From assembly GCA_937879875.1 (NCBI GenBank), contig CALFMN010000120.1, positions 1 through 27,413 on the forward strand: 27,413 bases of DNA, read 5' to 3'. This stretch comes from an uncultured Chloroflexota bacterium (GTDB taxonomy: Bacteria > Chloroflexota > Dehalococcoidia > CAUJGQ01). Numbering within the stretch: position 1 is the stretch's first letter; every line of letters starts with the position of its first letter. Positions 1-10,446 of this stretch are shown piece by piece. The notes under the pieces were generated by a model. The model did not search any database. It was not told the DNA's origin and saw only the letters and a list, made by a program, of their open reading frames with translations. The translations under genes were made by a program, and so were the position numbers.

Positions 1-922
1 AGTCTACGGAGTCAGAGACATACAAGGGGCGATCCGGCGGTGCTGGTTCGGAGGGCGTCGGGTTAGCGGAATGCTGTTGGTCGCGCCGGGCTCCGCTTTA
101 TACTCGTGTTGCGTGGCGCCGAAAGACGGCCCCGGTGCGATCAGCCAGGCGCACGGCAGACGCGCAGCGGTGCATGCTTAACTCGCTGTTGCCGGAACGC
201 TCGCCACCGGATCGCCCCTTCTCACCCATACAATCCTCAACCGAGTGCGGTCTCAAGACCTCGCGAGTGTGGGAGAGAAGGGGGCTTTCACGGGCAGGAG
301 CAGCGGCGCCCGGCTGGAAACCGGCGCCGCGCCCCGGCGCCTTGAAGCCCGCCGCGATCCAGGCCCGCAGGCCGTCTCCGTGCGGGCGGCGCGGCGCCGG
401 CGCGCGGTCGGTGCGGATCAGCCAGCGGCCGGCAGAGGGCGTCGCCCAGCCGGCCAGGAGGGTGCCGGTGCGCTGGTGCCCGGTGTCCCCAGGGCCACGC
501 CGCGCCCCTGAACGCTGCTGCCGCTGGCCGGCAGCAGCGTGGCGCCGGGCACGCGCCGCCGCGGCACCGCGGGGCGGAGCGGGGGCACCAGGCGGCGCCA
601 TGCCCCGCGCCAGGCGTGCGGCGCGCCGCCGGTCGGAACGCCGCCTGCGCGCCGCCGCTGCCCCAGCCCGTCGCGCCAGCGTGCCAGCACGGTCGCCGGC
701 GTCCGGCGCAGGACCGGCAGGGGCTGGGCACCGTCCGCGGCCCCGTGGGCGACGGGCGCCTGGCAAGACCGCGGACCCGCCGCGGTCTCCGCGACCTGCC
801 GGCACACCTCAGGCGCCCGCCGATCCACGGGGCGTGCCCTCGCGCCTGCAGGGCATGGCCGCAAACCTACCCTGACGAGAAGCAGGGACGGGGGTTATGA
901 GGGCCCTGCCAGCGCCCGTCGC
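1..922. other. Gene-poor GC-rich stretch, no intact gene
   Basis: No intact reading frame here resembles a known protein. Several long open frames overlap one another on both strands, but they are Arg/Ala/Pro-rich, as expected from GC-rich non-coding DNA. A promoter-like TTGGTC-N16-TATACT lies at 77-104 on the plus strand with nothing recognisable behind it. A 14-bp sequence at 24-37 is repeated in inverted orientation at 207-220, so 24-220 could be another small intergenic repeat. The minus-strand part at about 344-610 may be a decayed regulator, listed separately. Confidence 0.5.
344..610 (-). pseudogene. Possible remnant of a LysR-type regulator C-terminus
   Basis: Read on the minus strand, one frame contains QGRGVALG (about 507-487), resembling the effector-domain motif QGxGVALG of GcvA-like LysR regulators. 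After a shift of frame near 470-487 another frame gives LLAGW, then RWLIRTDRAP and LRAWIAAGF (about 427-344). These match the order of the end of such regulators: aromatic-LV strand, variable turn, final FRDWL helix. No helix-turn-helix N-terminus was found upstream, so this would be a truncated, frameshifted remnant. The match is from memory of the family pattern only; it could be chance in GC-rich DNA. Confidence 0.2.
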
Positions 923-1680
923 TCACACCAACTCCCGCAGCTCGAACCAGGGGCCGTCGCTGCAGAGCAGGCGCGTGCCGCGGCGGCGCGTCTCGACGGG
1001 GCAGGCCATGCACAGGCCCGTGCCGCAGGGTAGCTGCTGCCAGCGCATCGCGTGAACAGGCGTACGGCTCTGCGCACGGAGCCGTCCGGCGTCAAGCGCC
1101 CGCAGCAGGGTGTCGTCGCCGCAGACGAACGCCTCGTCGGCCCAGGCGAGCCGCTCCAGCAGCGCCCTCGCCAGTGCTGGTCCGGCATCGGCGGCGATCG
1201 CGACCTCGACCTCAGGCGACAACAACCCCGGAGGGAAGACGGGCTCGGCGGGCGCCGGCGCCAGCACCAGCGCGACGGAGACGCCGCGGGCGATCGCCAG
1301 CTCAGCAAGGAGCAAGAGCGCCGCGATCTGGATGCCGGCGGCGCCGAGCAGCAGATGGCGCGTAGCCGAGGCCGGCGCGGCGCCGCGGCCGCACCAACCA
1401 ACGATGTACACGGCGTCGCCGCTGCGCCGCGCCGCAAGCCAGTCGCTGCCTTTGCCCGCCGCCGCGACGAGCAGACCGCAGCGTGTGGTGTCTCCCGGCA
1501 GTTCACCCACGCTCGCCACGTGGAAGGGCCGCAGCAGGAACGGGTCGAGACCGTCGCCGCACTGCACCATCAGGAACTGGCCCGGCTGCGGTCGAGCGGG
1601 CAGATCGGGCGTTGCGAGTGCGATGCGGTGGTAGGGCAGCAGCAGCTCTTCCGTTGCTATCACCCGCGCCCGCGTCACAA

Positions 1681-1684
<4 letters not shown>
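923..1684 (-). CDS. pyrK: Dihydroorotate dehydrogenase electron-transfer subunit (PyrK type)
   Basis: This 253-residue protein belongs to the PyrK/ferredoxin-reductase-like family, which passes electrons from class 1B dihydroorotate dehydrogenase (PyrD) to NAD through FAD and a [2Fe-2S] cluster. The N-terminal half carries the FAD-binding LRPFHV strand (usual form RPxS), the middle a nucleotide-binding region starting GAAGIQIA (usual form GGGxGxAPL), and the C-terminus a cluster motif CGTGLCMAC followed by a fourth Cys in LLCSDG. The length is normal. It starts with GTG in a GTGA overlap with the carB stop, so translation is probably coupled. It is the last gene of the pyr operon. Unusually, no pyrD lies next to it in this window; its partner must be elsewhere, or this subunit serves another dehydrogenase. 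Confidence 0.88.
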
Positions 1685-4952
<3,268 letters not shown>

Positions 4953-4956
<4 letters not shown>

Positions 4957-5351
4957 CGCTGCTCGTCTGCTCCCTCGTCGCTCTCGCCGCGCTGCCCGCC
5001 GTCCCTGCGGCCGGGCAACTCGATCACGCCATCGCCGTTGCGCGCGGCGCCGCTCTGCACCGGCGGCTCGACGCGCTGCCAGCCCCCACCGAAGCTGAGC
5101 CGGCCGGGCGCCCTGGCGGCGCCATCCGCTGTCGTGAAGCGCCGCACACCCACCGCCAGCGAGACGAGGCCAACCGCCGCGAAGGCCGCTGGAAAGACCG
5201 TCAGCAGCCCGATGCAGTTGAACAGGTCGTCCGTCGCCAGGCAGCGCACGCCGAGCACCACGCACAACGCCGCGCCGAGCAGCCCCACTGCCGCGATCGC
5301 CAGGCAGCCGTACCCCTGCCGCCGGCTGAGCGCGATCGGCTCATTCGTCAC
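4953..5351 (-). CDS. Small two-helix membrane protein, function unknown
   Basis: This 132-residue protein is not recognised. Two hydrophobic segments (about residues 15-37 and 44-70) predict a helical hairpin in the membrane, followed by a hydrophilic Gly/Arg/Glu-rich tail of about 60 residues, likely cytosolic. The start is GTG with no clear Shine-Dalgarno. Its TGA overlaps the carB GTG by the GTGA pattern, so ribosomes finishing this gene would feed carB. That coupling and the absence of stops over 132 codons support it as a real gene. A role in carbamoyl-phosphate synthesis is not implied by any motif; it may be an insertion between carA and carB that was kept in register. Confidence 0.68.
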
Positions 5352-5383
5352 AACGCGAACCGGCGGAGAAGAATATAGCGTGT

Positions 5384-5449
5384 AGGAAATAGGAAATAGG
5401 AGGAGACGGCCTCCTATCCCTATTTTCTATTTCCCTTCTCCTATTTCCT
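5384..5449. repeat. AT-rich inverted-repeat cluster between GNAT and membrane-protein genes
   Basis: This short AT-rich island differs strongly in composition from its neighbours. It is built of repeated GGAAATAG/CTATTTCC units. The outer ends form an 11-bp inverted repeat (AGGAAATAGGA at 5384-5394, TCCTATTTCCT at 5439-5449), and ATAGGAGG (5396-5403) pairs perfectly with CCTCCTAT (5410-5417) around a six-base loop. It fills almost the whole intercistronic gap, so it could act as an intra-operon hairpin or be a mobile-type small repeat. Confidence 0.6.
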
Positions 5450-5452
5450 CGC

Positions 5453-5911
5453 CTAGAGCGGCAGCTCAAAGCGCATCTCCGGGTTTTGCAGCGGCACCAG
5501 CGCGCCGAGCGCCGACAGGAACGAGAGCGCCGGGGCGTTGTTTTCCGGCAGGCGGCCACGCACACGACGGTAGCCGTGCTCGCGCGCGAAGTCGAGCGCA
5601 CACTCGCCGAGCTGCGTCGCCAGGCCGCGCCGGCGCTGCTCGGGCAGCACCCAGACGCCGATCGTGCCCGTGTCCGGCTCTTCCGTGTTGTAATCCAGCG
5701 CGGCGAAGGCGACGATCTGGCCGCCGACTTCAGCTACATAGAGGCAGCCCTGGTCGCCGAGGCGGCGCAGCCAGCCCGCGACCTGGTCTCCCGACATGGC
5801 CTCCCGGAAGCCGACCGGATTGGGCTCCTGCATGATCTGCGCGATGATCGCCGCGATCGCGGGCGCATCCGCCGCCGTTGCCAGCCGCAGCGTCGCCTCT
5901 GCCGTCGTCAT
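5453..5911 (-). CDS. GNAT-family N-acetyltransferase
   Basis: This 152-residue protein has the GNAT fold pattern: an N-terminal LRLATAADAPAIAAI strand-helix, a central strand ending IVAFAALD, and the acetyl-CoA pyrophosphate-binding motif V-L-P-E-Q-R-R-R-G-L-A (about residues 88-98, matching Q/RxxGxG/A), followed by a C-terminal N-x-x-A-L-x-F helix typical of the family. It transfers an acetyl group to an amine, but the substrate cannot be read from the sequence. The ATG lies 22 bases after the carA stop with a GAGAGGGGG ribosome site, so it belongs to the pyr transcript. Its position between carA and carB is unusual and does not reveal a role in pyrimidine synthesis. Confidence 0.88.
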   Translation of the reverse strand: MTTAEATLRLATAADAPAIAAIIAQIMQEPNPVGFREAMSGDQVAGWLRRLGDQGCLYVAEVGGQIVAFAALDYNTEEPDTGTIGVWVLPEQRRRGLATQLGECALDFAREHGYRRVRGRLPENNAPALSFLSALGALVPLQNPEMRFELPL

Positions 5912-5933
5912 GGCCTGCCCCCTCTCGATCGCA

Positions 5934-7025
5934 TCAGTGCCCCGCCCGCACCAATTCCAGAAAGCGGTCGAACAGGTACATGTTGTCGCGCGGCCCGGGC
6001 GCCGCCTCGGAATGGTACTGAATCGAGACGATCGGCAGGGCGCGGTGCGAGAGCCCTTCGCAGGTGCCGTCGTTCAGGTTTAGCTGGCTGACTTCGGCGC
6101 CGCCGCGCAGGCCCTCGCCGTCAACCGCGTAGCCGTGGTTCTGCGAGGTGATGTACACGTTGCCGGTGGGCAGATCCTTGACCGGGTGGTTGGCGCCGTG
6201 ATGGCCGAACTTGAGCTTGTACGTCTTCGCGCCGAACACCTGGCCGAGCACCTGATGGCCGAGGCAGATGCCGAGAATCGGCACGCGGCCCACCAGCCCC
6301 TCGACCGTGCGTACGACGTAATCCAGCTTCTCCGGATCGCCGGGGCCGGGCGACAGCACCACGCCGTCGGGCTTGAGCGCCAGCACGTCGGCCGCGTCGG
6401 TGGTGGCCGGCAGCGTCGTGGTGCGGTAGCCCTTCGTGTTGAGCACACGCATGATGTTGAACTTCACGCCGGTGTCGAGCACGGCGATCTGCCCGCGCGG
6501 CTCGCCGCCCGCCGCCTCCCAGGCGTAGGGCACCGGCGTCGAAACCGCGAGCGCCAGGTCGGTCGTGCCGTAGAGCGGACGCTCGCGCAGCCAGGCCAGC
6601 GTGTCTTCCGGCGCCTCGCCGGGCGCGGAGATCGCGGCCATCAGCACGCCGCTGGAACGCAGCCGCCGGGTCAGCGCACGCGTGTCGAGCCCGGCGATCG
6701 CCGGCACGCCACGTTCTGAGAGGAAGTGACGCAGACTCTCGCCGCTGCGCCAGTGGCTGGGCAAATCGCACTCTTCGCGCATCACAAGGCCCGCGGCCTG
6801 GATCTGGCGCGACTCGGCATCTTCGAGGTTTGTGCCGTAGTTGCCGATCAGCGGATAGGTCATCGTCACGATCTGGCCGGCGTACGACGGGTCCGTGAGG
6901 ATCTCCTCGTAGCCCGTCATCGAGGTGTTGAAGACCAGCTCGCCGAAGCCGCGCAGCGGTGCGCCGGCCGCAAGGCCGGCGAACGTCGCGCCGTCTTCGA
7001 GCACCAGCCAGGCCTGCTCGTCCAC
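5934..7025 (-). CDS. carA: Carbamoyl-phosphate synthase small subunit (glutamine amidotransferase)
   Basis: The 363-residue protein hydrolyses glutamine and channels ammonia to CarB. The N-terminal CPSase small-chain domain begins LVLEDGATFAG and includes F-N-T-S-M-T-G-Y-E-E. The C-terminal class I amidotransferase domain shows the nucleophile elbow GICLGHQ (Cys about residue 254) and the His/Glu pair in QYHSE (about 348 and 350), so the triad is intact. The start is the GTG at 7025, two bases after the pyrC stop; the open frame continues upstream inside pyrC, but family alignment and length support this GTG. It is part of the pyr operon, upstream of GNAT and the membrane protein rather than next to carB. 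Confidence 0.96.
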   Translation of the reverse strand: MDEQAWLVLEDGATFAGLAAGAPLRGFGELVFNTSMTGYEEILTDPSYAGQIVTMTYPLIGNYGTNLEDAESRQIQAAGLVMREECDLPSHWRSGESLRHFLSERGVPAIAGLDTRALTRRLRSSGVLMAAISAPGEAPEDTLAWLRERPLYGTTDLALAVSTPVPYAWEAAGGEPRGQIAVLDTGVKFNIMRVLNTKGYRTTTLPATTDAADVLALKPDGVVLSPGPGDPEKLDYVVRTVEGLVGRVPILGICLGHQVLGQVFGAKTYKLKFGHHGANHPVKDLPTGNVYITSQNHGYAVDGEGLRGGAEVSQLNLNDGTCEGLSHRALPIVSIQYHSEAAPGPRDNMYLFDRFLELVRAGH

Positions 7026-7027
7026 GC

Positions 7028-8374
7028 TCAGCCGCTCCGCCCGGCGGTCACTGCTGCCGCCGCCTCGTACCCATCGTACACGAGAGTACCATCGCAGACC
7101 GTGGCGATCACGCGTCCGCGCACCCGCCGCCCGCGGAACGGCGTGTTCTTGCCCAACGAGGCGAACTCGCGCGGGTCCACGATCCATTCGGCATCCGGGT
7201 CGAAGAGGACGGCATCGGCCGGCGCGCCGGGCGCCAGCGTGCCGATGCCAGGCACGAAGCGATCGAGGCCCAGCGCACGCGCCGGTGCGATGGTCAGCGC
7301 CTCCACGGCGCGTGCCAGCGGCAACTCACCCGCCTGAACCAGCTCCAGCAGCAGCGGCAGCGCCGTCTCCAGGCCGCTGATGCCCGGCGCGGCCTGGTCG
7401 AATTCACACTCTTTGTCGGTGAGCGCGTGCGGCGCGTGGTCGGTGGCCACGCAGTCGATCGTGCCATCGGCCAGCGCTAGGCGGCAGGCGTAGCGGTCAG
7501 TTGTGCCGCGCAACGGCGGATTCACGCGCGCGGCGGTGTCGTAGGCAGGCACCGGCGAGCCGGGCGGGCCGTACAGCGCGGCCTCGTCGGTCAGCGTGAG
7601 GTGGTGGGGCGTGACTTCGCAGGTGACCTGTGCGCCGCGGGCTTTGGCCGCGAGCACGGCCTCGATCGCGCCCGCCGTGCTGACGTGGGCGATGTGAACG
7701 TGGCCGCCAGTCAGCGCCGCGAGCTGGCAGTCGCGCGCCACCATCACCTCTTCGGCGGCGGCGGGCTGGCCCTTGAGGCCAAGCCGCGTGCAGACCCAGC
7801 CCTCGTGCATCACGCCGCCCTTTGCCAGCGACGGCTCCTCGCAGTGGTTGATCACTGCCAGGCCGAGGCCGGAGGCGTATTCGAGCGCCCGGCGCATCAG
7901 TTCGGCGTCGGCCACGGGGCTGCCATCGTCGCTGAAGGCGACGCAGCCGGCTTCGGCGAGTTCGGCCAGCTCCGCAAGCTGTTTGCCCGACCGGCCGAGC
8001 GTGACAGCGCCGATCGGCAGCACGCGGGCGAGGCCGGCGGCGCGCGCCGTACGCAGTACGTACTCGACCACCGAGCGATTGTCCGTCGCCGGCTCGGTGT
8101 TGGGCATGGCGCAGACCGTGGTGAAGCCGCCGTGCACCGCCGCTGCAAGGCCCGAATGAATCGTCTCTTTGTACTCCTGGCCCGGCTCACGCAGGTGGCA
8201 GTGCAGGTCCACAAAGCCGGGGGCGAGCACCAGGCCGACGCCGTCCAGCACGCGGTCCGCCGGCTCCCCGGCATTGGCGGCTACGCGGCCATCGACGAAA
8301 CGCACGTCCTCAACCCGATCGACGCCTCGCGCCGGGTCGATCAGCCGCGCGCCGTGAATCAGCAGCGAGCCCAT
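7028..8374 (-). CDS. pyrC: Dihydroorotase, class I type
   Basis: This 448-residue amidohydrolase cyclises N-carbamoyl-aspartate to dihydroorotate. Metal-binding and catalytic motifs are all visible: DLHCHLREPG (His58, His60, substrate Arg62), FSDDG, INHCEE, HIAHVST, and ATDHAPH with the catalytic Asp. The first motif has Cys between the two metal histidines (DLHCH), a small variation. It starts at an ATG preceded by AGGAGG eight bases upstream, so it can be translated independently of pyrB, from which it is separated by a roughly 190-bp repeat element. The stop lies two bases before the carA GTG. Allantoinase is a homologous alternative, but the pyr context settles the call. Confidence 0.96.
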   Translation of the reverse strand: MGSLLIHGARLIDPARGVDRVEDVRFVDGRVAANAGEPADRVLDGVGLVLAPGFVDLHCHLREPGQEYKETIHSGLAAAVHGGFTTVCAMPNTEPATDNRSVVEYVLRTARAAGLARVLPIGAVTLGRSGKQLAELAELAEAGCVAFSDDGSPVADAELMRRALEYASGLGLAVINHCEEPSLAKGGVMHEGWVCTRLGLKGQPAAAEEVMVARDCQLAALTGGHVHIAHVSTAGAIEAVLAAKARGAQVTCEVTPHHLTLTDEAALYGPPGSPVPAYDTAARVNPPLRGTTDRYACRLALADGTIDCVATDHAPHALTDKECEFDQAAPGISGLETALPLLLELVQAGELPLARAVEALTIAPARALGLDRFVPGIGTLAPGAPADAVLFDPDAEWIVDPREFASLGKNTPFRGRRVRGRVIATVCDGTLVYDGYEAAAAVTAGRSG

Positions 8375-8387
8375 GCCTGCCTCCTGC

Positions 8388-8577
8388 GTCGCCTACCCCT
8401 GCCGGCTTCGCCGGCTGTCCCCTCCCCACAGGGGAGGGGTTCTTCCGAGAACGACCGATTGTCCTCAGACCGCACACCCTCCACAGGTGAGGGTTCTTCG
8501 AAAGGTTCCGCCCGTCCTCGGACAACCCTTCCCCCGTGGGGAAGGGAGCTTTCGCTTCAGCGAAAGCGGGGTTAGGC
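8388..8577. repeat. Intergenic repeat family 2, copy A (between pyrB and pyrC)
   Basis: This non-coding block shares its ends with the block at 20998-21173. Both begin GTCGCCTACCCCTGCC and end with the perfect hairpin GCTTTCGC-TTCA-GCGAAAGC followed by GCGGGGT and T/CAGGCGC. Both contain the hairpin CCCCTCCCC-ACA-GGGGAGGGG near the left end. The two ends of the element are themselves roughly inverted (CGCCTACCCC against GGGGTTAGGCG), as in MITE-type elements. A central 15-base stretch present here occurs in inverted orientation in copy B. The element's right end contains the TAA stop of pyrB. Confidence 0.8.
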
Positions 8578-9675
8578 GCCCCGGCCGATCAGATAGAGCA
8601 GCGCCATGCGCACGGCGACACCGTTCGTCACCTGCTCCTCGATCACCGACTGCACGGAGCGGGCGACATCGGGCGCGATCTCGACGCCCTCGTTCATCGG
8701 GCCGGGATGCATCACCAGCGCGTGCGGCGCGGCCAATGCGACACGCTCGCTGGTGATGCCGTAGCGGCGCGAGTACTCGCGCAGGCTGGGCAGCAGGCCG
8801 CTGTGCATGCGCTCGTGCTGCAGGCGCAGCGTCATCACCACGTCGGCGCCGCGCAGCGCCCGCTCGATCTGCGGCTCAATCGTCACGCCGGGCAGCGCAA
8901 CCTCCTCCTGCTCGGTCTGCACGCGGCGACCGAGACCGGCGGGCAGCAGCGTCGGCGGGGCGCAGAGCACCACCTCCGCGCCCATCACTGAAAGCCCCCA
9001 GATATCCGAACGCGCCACCCGGCTATGGGCGATGTCGCCGACGATGGCGACGCGGCGGCCGCGCAGGCTGCCGAGCCGGCTCTGCATCGTATACAGGTCG
9101 AGCAGCGCCTGTGTGGGGTGCGCGTGCCAGCCGTCGCCGCCGTTCAGCACGGCCGCGTCGGTGTGTGCGGCCGCCAGATACGGGGCGCCGCTGCTCTTGT
9201 GGCGCATGACGAGGATGTTGACGCCGATCGCGCGCAGCGTTCTCACCGTATCGACCAGCGACTCGCCCTTCTCCACGCTGCTGCCGCTGGCGCTGACGTT
9301 GATCACGTCGGCGCCCAGCACTTTGCCGGCCAGCTCAAACGAGGCGCGCGTGCGTGTGCTCGCCTCATAGAACAGCGTCGCCACCGTCGTGCCGCGCAGG
9401 GCGGGCACACGCGGCACGTCGCGGGCCAGCACCTCGCGCATCGCGTCGGTGGTTTCGAGCACGTACTCGATCTCGTCGCGGCTGAAGTCGTCGAGGTCAA
9501 GCACATGGTGATGGAGCCAGCGCCCCGCGGCCGCTTGCGCCGCACCGCGCGCGCCCGCGCCCGGCTCCGCTCCGGCGATGGCGGAGCTGCGCGTGCCATG
9601 CTCAGCCGCGATCACGGCCCCGCTCGATCGCGCCGCACCGTTCACCGGGGCCGTCTGCAGATCGTCGCGCGCCAT
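8572..9675 (-). CDS. pyrB: Aspartate carbamoyltransferase catalytic chain
   Basis: The protein joins carbamoyl phosphate and aspartate to give N-carbamoyl-aspartate. Motifs in order: STRTR (residues 106-110, carbamoyl-phosphate loop), SVEKGES (active-site Lys from the neighbouring subunit), HPTQALLDL (186 on), GDIAHSRVARS, LRLQHERM and HPGPMNEG. The total of 367 residues is longer than the usual 300-320 because of about 52 Ala/Gly-rich N-terminal residues before the conserved LHHHVLDLDDFS. The ATG at 9675 shares one base with the pyrR stop (TGATG), which supports this long start by coupling; an internal start is possible. The TAA stop lies inside the terminal repeat of the family 2 element. 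No pyrI regulatory chain is present. Confidence 0.96.
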   Translation of the reverse strand: MARDDLQTAPVNGAARSSGAVIAAEHGTRSSAIAGAEPGAGARGAAQAAAGRWLHHHVLDLDDFSRDEIEYVLETTDAMREVLARDVPRVPALRGTTVATLFYEASTRTRASFELAGKVLGADVINVSASGSSVEKGESLVDTVRTLRAIGVNILVMRHKSSGAPYLAAAHTDAAVLNGGDGWHAHPTQALLDLYTMQSRLGSLRGRRVAIVGDIAHSRVARSDIWGLSVMGAEVVLCAPPTLLPAGLGRRVQTEQEEVALPGVTIEPQIERALRGADVVMTLRLQHERMHSGLLPSLREYSRRYGITSERVALAAPHALVMHPGPMNEGVEIAPDVARSVQSVIEEQVTNGVAVRMALLYLIGRGA

Positions 9676-10217
9676 CAGTCGCCCTCCCGCGCCAGCAGCA
9701 GCACCGCATCGCGGCCGTCGGTTTCCCGCAGCAGCACCTGCACCTCTTCGTCGCGCCGGGTCGGCACGTTCTTGCCGACGAAGTCGGCGCGAATCGGCAG
9801 CTCGCGATGGCCGCGATCAACCAGCACCGCCAGCAAGATGCGGCGCGGGCGCCCGAAATCGTTCAGCGCATCGAGCGCGGCGCGAATCGTGCGGCCGGTG
9901 TAGAGCACATCGTCCACGAGTACAACGTCTTTGTCGGTGATGCCGACGGGAATCTCGCTGCGATGCAGGGCCGGCCGCACGCCGCGGCGGCCCAAATCGT
10001 CACGGTGCAGGCTCACATCCAGGGTGCCCCACGGCACCGCTGCACTTTCGAAGCCGCTAATCAGCGTCGCCATCCGTTCGGCGAGAGGCGCGCCGCGCGT
10101 ATGCAGACCGACGAGCACGAGGCCGGCGGCGCCGTGGGCCTCTTCCACGATCTCGTGCGAGAGGCGGACGACGGCGCGGCGCAGGTCGTCGGCGGACATC
10201 AACTCGCGGCCGCTCAT
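9675..10217 (-). CDS. pyrR: Bifunctional pyr operon RNA-binding regulator / uracil phosphoribosyltransferase
   Basis: The 180-residue protein has the PyrR form of the type I phosphoribosyltransferase fold. The PRPP loop VVLVDDVLYTGRT lies at residues 98-110, and VPWGTLDVSLHRDDL and VGKNVPT motifs are typical. PyrR binds a stem-loop in pyr mRNA when UMP is high and lowers expression; many members also convert uracil to UMP. The ATG at 10217 has GGGAGG at a good distance, but that same GGGAGG is the 3' arm of a hairpin, and the ATG overlaps the stop of a leader ORF (ATGA). The first three genes pyrR-pyrB-pyrC follow the order of Thermus and many Gram-positive operons. Confidence 0.96.
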   Translation of the reverse strand: MSGRELMSADDLRRAVVRLSHEIVEEAHGAAGLVLVGLHTRGAPLAERMATLISGFESAAVPWGTLDVSLHRDDLGRRGVRPALHRSEIPVGITDKDVVLVDDVLYTGRTIRAALDALNDFGRPRRILLAVLVDRGHRELPIRADFVGKNVPTRRDEEVQVLLRETDGRDAVLLLAREGD

Positions 10218-10297
10218 GGAAAAACCTCCCGTGCATGGGAGGCCAAAGCGCGAACAGTAGCTGGTTGGCGAGGGGCGAAGGGCAGCGGCAGGGGCAT
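10214..10297 (-). CDS. pyr leader peptide
   Basis: A short ORF of 27 codons (28 if the preceding ATG at 10300 is used) reads MPLPLPFAPRQ... and ends ...REVFP with TGA at 10216-10214. That TGA overlaps the pyrR ATG as ATGA. Its Shine-Dalgarno AAGGAG (10309-10304) is six bases before the second ATG and is part of the PyrR-binding stem. The peptide is Pro-rich with no known fold; its translation, not its product, is the probable function. By analogy with the Thermus pyr leader, PyrR bound to the RNA would block leader translation and let the downstream hairpin form. The coupling and position make it credible although it is tiny. Confidence 0.72.
   Translation of the reverse strand: MPLPLPFAPRQPATVRALASHAREVFP
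10220..10242 (-). terminator. pyr leader attenuator hairpin that also hides the pyrR ribosome site
   Basis: On the minus strand CCTCCC (10242-10237), a six-base loop, and GGGAGG (10230-10225) form a perfect GC stem followed at once by five T (10224-10220), the form of an intrinsic terminator. The GGGAGG arm is also the only Shine-Dalgarno for pyrR, whose ATG follows three bases after the T run. The stem lies inside the last codons of the leader ORF, so a ribosome translating the leader would hold it open. It is short (6 bp plus possible G-U pairs), so its strength as a terminator is uncertain. Confidence 0.7.
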
Positions 10298-10303
10298 CAT
10301 GCG

Positions 10304-10336
10304 CTCCTTGCAGGCCTCACAGAACCCGCTTAAAGG
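10304..10336 (-). promoter_or_regulatory. PyrR-binding RNA stem-loop in the pyr mRNA leader
   Basis: The minus-strand sequence runs CCTTTAA, GCGGG, TTCTGTGAGG, CCTGC, AAGGAG. CCTT pairs with AAGG and GCGGG with CCTGC (one G-U), with the purine/pyrimidine bulge TAA between the stems. The apical loop contains CTGTGAG, matching the CNGNGAG loop consensus of PyrR anti-antiterminator sites. The overall pattern CCTTTAA...GAGGC...AAGG is the one known for PyrR targets. The 3' strand contains the AAGGAG ribosome site of the leader ORF, so protein binding would directly occlude it. There is only one such loop, unlike the three sites of Bacillus. Confidence 0.82.
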
Positions 10337-10446
10337 CTCGCGACACGCCCGTGGTGGGCGGCTCGTTTACACAGTAACAAGCGTCCAGCGCCTGAGGCAA
10401 CCGGGCGAGGAGGCAAGTGCCGCAGGAATTGCATAACGGCGCGGCG

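Noticed and set aside
135..875. A 246-codon plus-strand open frame in the left gene-poor region
   Set aside because: Almost entirely Arg, Pro and Ala with no domain; other frames on both strands are equally open, as expected from base composition.
7601..8575. A 324-codon plus-strand open frame opposite pyrC and the family 2 repeat
   Set aside because: Antisense shadow of pyrC that runs into a non-coding repeat; no recognisable domain.
10345..10446. Promoter for the pyr operon upstream of the leader
   Set aside because: TTGCCT on the minus strand has no acceptable -10 box at 16-18 bases; a promoter must exist here or inside the repeat, but I could not place it.
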